NCBI GenBank assembly: GCA_023384025.1
Contig: JAHDXX010000041.1
Coordinates: forward strand, 1 to 16,456
Origin: Sphingomonadaceae bacterium
Lineage (GTDB): Bacteria; Pseudomonadota; Alphaproteobacteria; Sphingomonadales; Sphingomonadaceae
Reading direction: 5' to 3'
Length of the DNA: 16,456 bases
The translations under genes were made by a program, and so were the position numbers. Positions within the stretch are counted from its first letter, which is position 1. Every line of letters begins with the position of its first letter. The notes beneath the pieces were generated by a model. The model ran no database searches and was not told the origin of the DNA. It saw only the letters and a program-made list of their open reading frames with translations. This document shows positions 12,590-16,456 of the stretch, in pieces.

Positions 12590-12889
12590 ATGGCTGATGC
12601 CGTCAATCCAGCCCTTGCTGCGCTCAACGCGCCCGGCAAGGTTCGCCAGCAAAGCGCGATGGGCAATCTCGACCAGGGCGATTTCCTGCGCCTGCTGACA
12701 GTGCAGCTGCGCCAGCAGGACCCGCTCGCCCCGGTCGATAACAAGGACATGCTGGCCCAGCTCGCGCAGTTTTCCGCGCTTGCCGGCAGCACAACGGCCA
12801 ACGCGCGGCTGACGGAGATCTCCGACAAGCTCGATGCACTGATCGCGGCGCAGGAACGCGCCATCGCAACCACTTCCACCGCCAGCTGA
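12590..12889 (+). CDS. flgD: Hook-cap scaffold FlgD, N-terminal domain only
   Basis: FlgD caps the growing hook so that FlgE can polymerise. The 99-residue product holds only the conserved N-terminal domain, with DQGDFLRLLTVQLRQQDPL followed by PVDNKDMLAQLAQFSALAGS (about 27-68) and a final amphipathic helix. This is the signature PLxPxDNxxFxxQLAQFSxxE. The Ig-like/tudor-like C-terminal part of the usual protein of about 220 residues is absent. The stop at 12887 is followed after 10 bp by flgE, which leaves no room for a broken remainder. So this is a genuine short form rather than a pseudogene. The ATG has GAGGAG 9 bases upstream. Confidence 0.92.
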   Translation: MADAVNPALAALNAPGKVRQQSAMGNLDQGDFLRLLTVQLRQQDPLAPVDNKDMLAQLAQFSALAGSTTANARLTEISDKLDALIAAQERAIATTSTAS

Positions 12890-12899
12890 GGAGCCAGCC

Positions 12900-13718
12900 A
12901 TGTCGTCTTTCTACACTTCCCTGAACGGCCTGCGTAACGCCGAAACCGATCTCGGGGTCATTGCCCACAACATCGCCAATGCGGAAACCACCGGCTTCAA
13001 GAAGTCGAGTGCACAGTTTGCGGACATTGTCGCCAACGGTGCTTCCGCTACTCCGCGCCTGGCCCGCGGGATCGGCGCGACCGTTTCTGCCATCAACCAG
13101 ATATTCAGTCTGGGCGCGATCGAACAGACCGGTCGAAGCCTCGATCTGGCGATCGACGGTGACGGCTTTTTTGCCGTGCGTAACGACGAGACCGGCGAGA
13201 CGTTCTTCACCCGCAATGGCAATTTCAGGATTGATGGCAACGGGTTGATGACCGACGCGTCGGGCGCCCGGTTGCAGGTCACGCCGACCGATGCCGCCGG
13301 GGTGGTTACGGCTCCCGGCACTGTGGTCGACGCGCGGGTTCCGGTGGCCAATGCAGCCGGCGCAGAATTGGCCAATGTCACTATCGAACGTAACGGCGTG
13401 GTGCTGGCCGCCTATGCCGACGGCAGCGTTGAGGCGGTCGGCCGGGTAGCACTGGCAAACTTCGTCGCACCCGATGGACTCAAGGCCAAAGGGTCAAGCC
13501 GGTGGGAAGCGACCGGGCTGTCAGGTGCGCCAGCCTTTACCGTGCCGACGGTTGGCAGGGCCGGTCAGATACTGTCAGGTTCATTGGAACGCTCCAACGT
13601 CGACCTGGCGGAGGAAATGGTCGCGCTGATTACCGCCCAGCGCAATTTCCAGGCCAACGCCAAGGCGATCGATACCGCCTCGCAGATCTCGCAGACCATC
13701 ATCAACCTGCGGACCTGA
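12900..13718 (+). CDS. flgE: Short hook protein FlgE
   Basis: The 272-residue protein is assigned as the hook subunit FlgE from its place between flgD and flgF and from its termini. The start is SSFYTSLNGLRNAETDLGVI, then AHNIANAETTGFKKSSAQFAD. The end is VALITAQRNFQANAKAIDTA and TIINLR, typical for FlgE. GRSLDLAIDGDGFFAVRND is the common rod/hook core. It is much shorter than Salmonella FlgE (402 residues). The outer D2 domain is essentially missing, so in outline it resembles FlgF or FlgG. The ATG lies 6 bases after GAGGAG. A FlgF/G-like rod protein taking the hook role is the alternative view. Confidence 0.86.
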   Translation: MSSFYTSLNGLRNAETDLGVIAHNIANAETTGFKKSSAQFADIVANGASATPRLARGIGATVSAINQIFSLGAIEQTGRSLDLAIDGDGFFAVRNDETGETFFTRNGNFRIDGNGLMTDASGARLQVTPTDAAGVVTAPGTVVDARVPVANAAGAELANVTIERNGVVLAAYADGSVEAVGRVALANFVAPDGLKAKGSSRWEATGLSGAPAFTVPTVGRAGQILSGSLERSNVDLAEEMVALITAQRNFQANAKAIDTASQISQTIINLRT

Positions 13719-13723
13719 CGCAA

Positions 13724-14467
13724 ATGGACCGGCTGATCTACACCGCGCTAACCGGCATGAATGCCGCGATGGACCGGCAACGGGTGGTGGCGAACAACCT
13801 CGCCAATGCCTCGACCACCGGCTTCCGGGCGGAGGAATTCGCCGTGACCCCGGTCACGCTGCGCGGCGGCCAGATCGAGACCCGCAGCATGGCACAAGGC
13901 GCGGTGCACGGAGCCAACATGGCCACCGGCACTGTGCGCCACACCGGCCAGCCGCTCGACGTGGCGCTGGTCGGCAACGCTCTGCTGGCCTTGCAGGCAG
14001 CGGATGGCGGTGAAGTCTATTCCCGCCGGGGCGACCTGCGGGTGGCCGCCAGCGGCGTACTGGAGAACGGCGACGGGCTGCCGGTGCTGGGCGAAGGCGC
14101 GCCGATTACCGTTCCGCTCGGTTCCGAGCTCAGCATCGCAGAAGACGGTGCCGTGCTGGCGCGCGACCCGGCCACGCCCGATCTTCCCCCTCAGGAAGTT
14201 GCCCGGCTGCGGCTGGTCGACCCGACCGGCAGCGCGGTACTGAAGGATATTGACGGGTTCCTGCGTGTACCGGGCGGCGGGGTGCTGCCGGATGATCCGA
14301 CCGCACGGCTTGTATCCGGATCGCTCGAAGGCTCCAACGTCGATACCGCGACCACGCTGGTGCAGATGGTCGAGGCGCAGCGCGCGTTCGAACAGCGCGC
14401 CCGCATCCTCTCCACCGCCGACGAACTGGGCCAGTCCGGTGCGCGACTGATGTCGCTGCGCGGCTGA
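13724..14467 (+). CDS. flgF: Proximal rod protein FlgF
   Basis: FlgF is a rod subunit between the proximal rod and FlgG. The 247-residue protein begins MDRLIYTALTGMNAAMDRQ, then VVANNLANASTTGFRAEEF, as FlgF proteins do. Around residues 70-100 is the core TGQPLDVALVGNALLALQAA, then GEVYSRRGDLRVAASGVLEN. The C-terminal helix contains TLVQMVEAQRAFEQRARILS. The length is normal (about 245-250). No good Shine-Dalgarno sequence is visible in the 5 bp between the flgE stop and the ATG at 13724, so initiation probably depends on coupling to flgE. The frame extends upstream to 13502, but that is inside flgE. Confidence 0.94.
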   Translation: MDRLIYTALTGMNAAMDRQRVVANNLANASTTGFRAEEFAVTPVTLRGGQIETRSMAQGAVHGANMATGTVRHTGQPLDVALVGNALLALQAADGGEVYSRRGDLRVAASGVLENGDGLPVLGEGAPITVPLGSELSIAEDGAVLARDPATPDLPPQEVARLRLVDPTGSAVLKDIDGFLRVPGGGVLPDDPTARLVSGSLEGSNVDTATTLVQMVEAQRAFEQRARILSTADELGQSGARLMSLRG

Positions 14468-14492
14468 CAATCATCCTGAAAGGATACTGACA

Positions 14493-15281
14493 ATGCCGAC
14501 TTCTGCCCTGCATGTCGCCCGCACCGGGCTCGAGGCGCAGGACGCGCGCATGCGCGTGATCGCCAACAACCTCGCCAATATCGGCACCAGCGGTTTCAAG
14601 CGCGACCGGGCCGATTTCCAGACATTAGCCTATCAGGATACCCGCATTGCCGGCCAGCGTTCCGGTGGCGAGACGGCCTATGCCATTGGCCTCAACCTCG
14701 GCAACGGGGTGTCGGTGCAAGGCACGACCCGGATCAACACGCAAGGCACGCTCAACACCACCGGCAACGCGCTCGATCTGGCGCTCGACGGGGATGGCCT
14801 GTTCCAGGTCGAGCTCCCGGGCGGGCAGCAGGGCTATAGCCGTGCCGGGAATTTCACCTTGAGCGCAACCGGCCAGCTGGTCACCGCGCAGGGTTACCCG
14901 GTCCAGCCCGCCATCGAAGTGCCGCAAGGCGCGCAATCGATCACGGTTGCCCCCGATGGCACGGTTACGGCGGTGCTGCAGGGCGAGGCCGAGCCGAGCG
15001 AACTGGGCCAGCTGACTGTCGCCAGCTTCGCCAATCCGGCGGGGCTCCAGGCGATCGGTGACAACTTCCTGGTCGAAACCGCTGCCAGCGGTGCCGCCGA
15101 AATCGGCCCGGCGGGCGAGAACGGCCGCGGCTCGATCCGGCAAGGCATGCTCGAGGCGAGCAATGTCAACGTGGTCGAGGAACTGGTCGAGATGATCGAG
15201 GCGCAGCGCGCCTACGAAATCAATTCCAAGATGATCAGCGCCGTCGACGAGATGCTGCGCAACGCCAACCAGACCCTGTGA
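14493..15281 (+). CDS. flgG: Distal rod protein FlgG
   Basis: FlgG forms the distal rod that passes through the P- and L-rings. The 262-residue length is exactly that of the family. The N-terminus reads ALHVARTGLEAQDARMRVIA followed by NNLANIGTSGFKRDRADFQ. The rod-specific insert YAIGLNLGNGVSVQGTTRI is at about 64-82. The core GNALDLALDGDGLFQVELPG follows, and the C-terminus is VNVVEELVEMIEAQRAYEIN then KMISAVDEMLRNANQTL. The ATG has AAGGA about 8 bases upstream. The gap to flgF is 25 bp, and flgH follows after 11 bp. Confidence 0.96.
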   Translation: MPTSALHVARTGLEAQDARMRVIANNLANIGTSGFKRDRADFQTLAYQDTRIAGQRSGGETAYAIGLNLGNGVSVQGTTRINTQGTLNTTGNALDLALDGDGLFQVELPGGQQGYSRAGNFTLSATGQLVTAQGYPVQPAIEVPQGAQSITVAPDGTVTAVLQGEAEPSELGQLTVASFANPAGLQAIGDNFLVETAASGAAEIGPAGENGRGSIRQGMLEASNVNVVEELVEMIEAQRAYEINSKMISAVDEMLRNANQTL

Positions 15282-15292
15282 GGACAAGCACC

Positions 15293-15955
15293 ATGCGCCA
15301 CTCTCCCGCAATCCTTCTCCTGCTGCCGCTGGTTGGTGCCTGCGGCATGGGCGGGGCAGGCCCTCTCCCCGGCTTTGCCCCGCCCACACCCGTGCTGGTG
15401 GCCCCGCCGCCGTCACAGGCCAACGGTGCGATCTTCCAGGCCGCCAATGGATACGCCGCCCTGCACGAAGGGCAGCGGGCACGGCGCGTGGGCGATCTCG
15501 TCACCGTGGTGCTGGTGGAAAGCTTCGGCACCTCGAAGAGCACCTCGGCCCAGACTGCCAAGGGCGGATCGTTCGGCGTGACCCCACCCACCGCCGGACC
15601 GCTGTCGTTCCTCAACCCCGAGGCCCTTAAAGCGGCGGCGGATTCGTCGTTCAAGGGCGGGGGCAGCGCGGCGCAGCGCAGCACCCTCAATGGCGCGCTT
15701 GCGGTGACGATCGCCGAAGTGCGCCCCAACGGAACCGCTCTGGTCACAGGGGAAAAGCACATGTCGCTGAGCCAGGGCAAGGAATGGGTTCAGTTCGCCG
15801 GGATCGTGCGGCTGGCCGATATCGACGGTGACAACCGCGTGCTCTCCACTCAGGTCGCCGACGCGCGGATCATCTATTCCGGACAGGGTGCGATCCAGCA
15901 GGCGAGCAAGCCGGGCTGGTTGTCGCGCTTCTTCAACTTCGTTTCGCCGTTCTGA
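15293..15955 (+). CDS. flgH: L-ring lipoprotein FlgH
   Basis: FlgH forms the L-ring in the outer membrane. The 220-residue precursor has a lipoprotein signal peptide MRHSPAILLLLPLVGAC with Cys17 at the cleavage site (lipobox VGAC). The mature part shows YAALHEGQRARRVGDLVTVV (the family pattern RVGDxxTVxhxE), then an insert around residues 100-125. The C-terminal block includes GTALVTGEKHMSLSQGKEWV followed by QFAGIVRLADID and AQV-like STQVADARIIYSGQGAI, then WLSRFFNFVSPF at the end. The ATG at 15293 fits the signal peptide and has GAGGA 8 bases upstream. A GTG at 15278 would overlap the flgG stop and add five residues before the peptide. Confidence 0.95.
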   Translation: MRHSPAILLLLPLVGACGMGGAGPLPGFAPPTPVLVAPPPSQANGAIFQAANGYAALHEGQRARRVGDLVTVVLVESFGTSKSTSAQTAKGGSFGVTPPTAGPLSFLNPEALKAAADSSFKGGGSAAQRSTLNGALAVTIAEVRPNGTALVTGEKHMSLSQGKEWVQFAGIVRLADIDGDNRVLSTQVADARIIYSGQGAIQQASKPGWLSRFFNFVSPF

Positions 15956-15965
15956 GGGCCAGGTG

Positions 15966-16456
15966 ATGCGCAAGATTCTCGCTTCGCTGCTCGCGGCCAT
16001 CGCGCTCTTCGTCCCTGCGACCGCGCAGGCGGAGCGGGTGCGCGACCTTGGCACGTTCGATGGCGTCCGCGCCAACCAGCTGACCGGCTACGGCGTGGTC
16101 GTCGGGCTGCAGGGGACGGGGGATGACAACCTCGCCTACCTCACCGAAGCGATGAAAGGCGTCTCCGGCCGGCTCGGCATGCCTCTGCCACCGGGCGTCT
16201 CGCCGGGCCTCAAGAATGCAGCGGCGGTGATCGTCACTGCCGAACTGCCCGCCTTCGCCAAGCCGGGCCAGCGGATCGATATTACCGTGTCGACGCTTGG
16301 AAAGGCCAAGTCCTTGCGCGGCGGGGCGCTGATCCTGACCCCGCTCTACGGGGCCGATGGGCAGATCTACGCCATGGCGCAAGGCAATGTCGCGGTTGGC
16401 GGGCTGGGCGTCTCGGGCAAGGACGGCTCGCAGCTGACGGTTAACGTGCCGACAGT
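15966..16456 (+). CDS. flgI: P-ring protein FlgI (3' partial)
   Basis: FlgI forms the P-ring in the periplasm around the rod, with FlgA as its chaperone. The reading frame is open from the ATG at 15966 to the window end, about 163 codons, so more than half of the usual 370 residues lies outside. A Sec signal peptide (MRKILASLLAAIALFVPATAQA) precedes ERVRDLGTFDGVRANQLTGY and then GVVVGLQGTGDDN. Further on are LKNAAAVIVTAELPAFAKPG with QRIDITVSTLGKAKSLRGG, and LYGADGQIYAMAQGNVAVGG, all close to the family consensus. GAGGG lies 12-8 bases before the ATG, 10 bp after the flgH stop. Confidence 0.96.
   Translation, partial: MRKILASLLAAIALFVPATAQAERVRDLGTFDGVRANQLTGYGVVVGLQGTGDDNLAYLTEAMKGVSGRLGMPLPPGVSPGLKNAAAVIVTAELPAFAKPGQRIDITVSTLGKAKSLRGGALILTPLYGADGQIYAMAQGNVAVGGLGVSGKDGSQLTVNVPT

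Noticed and set aside
15627..15654. TTAA-N15-GTCGTTCAA inside flgH as another FliA promoter
   Set aside because: It encodes ordinary flgH residues and does not sit before a start codon. It shows that the motif can arise by chance, which lowers confidence in the other three.
16417..16443. TTAA-N13-GCCGTCCTT on the minus strand inside flgI
   Set aside because: The spacer is too short and it points antisense into flgH-flgI. GCCGTCC is simply the complement of the common Lys-Asp-Gly codons.
1..16456. CRISPR arrays, insertion sequences, tRNA or rRNA genes
   Set aside because: No regular spaced repeats, terminal inverted repeats with a transposase, or RNA gene patterns were found on either strand.

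Overview
The window is a dense stretch of a flagellar gene cluster from a high-GC Gram-negative bacterium. The L- and P-ring genes (flgH, flgI, flgA) mark a two-membrane envelope. The residue style, the compact FlgD and FlgE, and the mixture of sigma-54 promoters with a FliA/FlgM pair suggest an alphaproteobacterium, probably Sphingomonadales (Erythrobacter/Novosphingobium type). That taxonomic placement is inference. I see no mobile element, tRNA, rRNA or CRISPR array, and no gene-free stretch longer than 300 bases.

Layout, left to right. Positions 1-2864 (+) encode the export-gate genes fliP (5' end outside the window), fliQ, fliR and flhB. Positions 2895-4671 (+) hold fliD and a divergent fliS. 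They end 2 bp from the oppositely oriented fliA. The minus-strand operon 8334-4674 reads lytic transglycosylase, flhA, fliA. Another minus-strand group, 9567-8394, reads flgA, flgM, flgN. A GGDEF protein (9745-10581, +) diverges from flgA. Its 3' end overlaps a minus-strand pair (11611-10512) that encodes an unusually small MotA-like/MotB-like couple. Positions 11833-16456 (+) hold flgB, C, D, E, F, G, H and flgI, the last running off the window.

The promoters I can read fit a regulatory hierarchy. Near-consensus sigma-54 elements precede the transglycosylase-flhA-fliA operon, flgA, and flgB-I. Two of these, 3.4 kb apart and on opposite strands, are identical over 19 bp. A second motif, TTAA-N15/16-GNCGTYCTY, lies before fliD, flgM and the MotA-like gene, and is a plausible local FliA (sigma-28) promoter. 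The scheme would be: sigma-54 makes the gate, rod, hook and FliA; FlgM holds FliA; FliA then drives the cap, export chaperones and stator-like pair.

The most unusual content is the stator-like pair. The MotA-like protein appears to lack the first membrane helix. The MotB-like protein keeps a membrane aspartate but lacks a recognisable peptidoglycan-binding domain. Also notable are the reduced FlgD and FlgE, an NPQH motif in place of NPTH at the FlhB cleavage site, a predicted leaderless fliD mRNA, and two similar dyads upstream of the flgB promoter.
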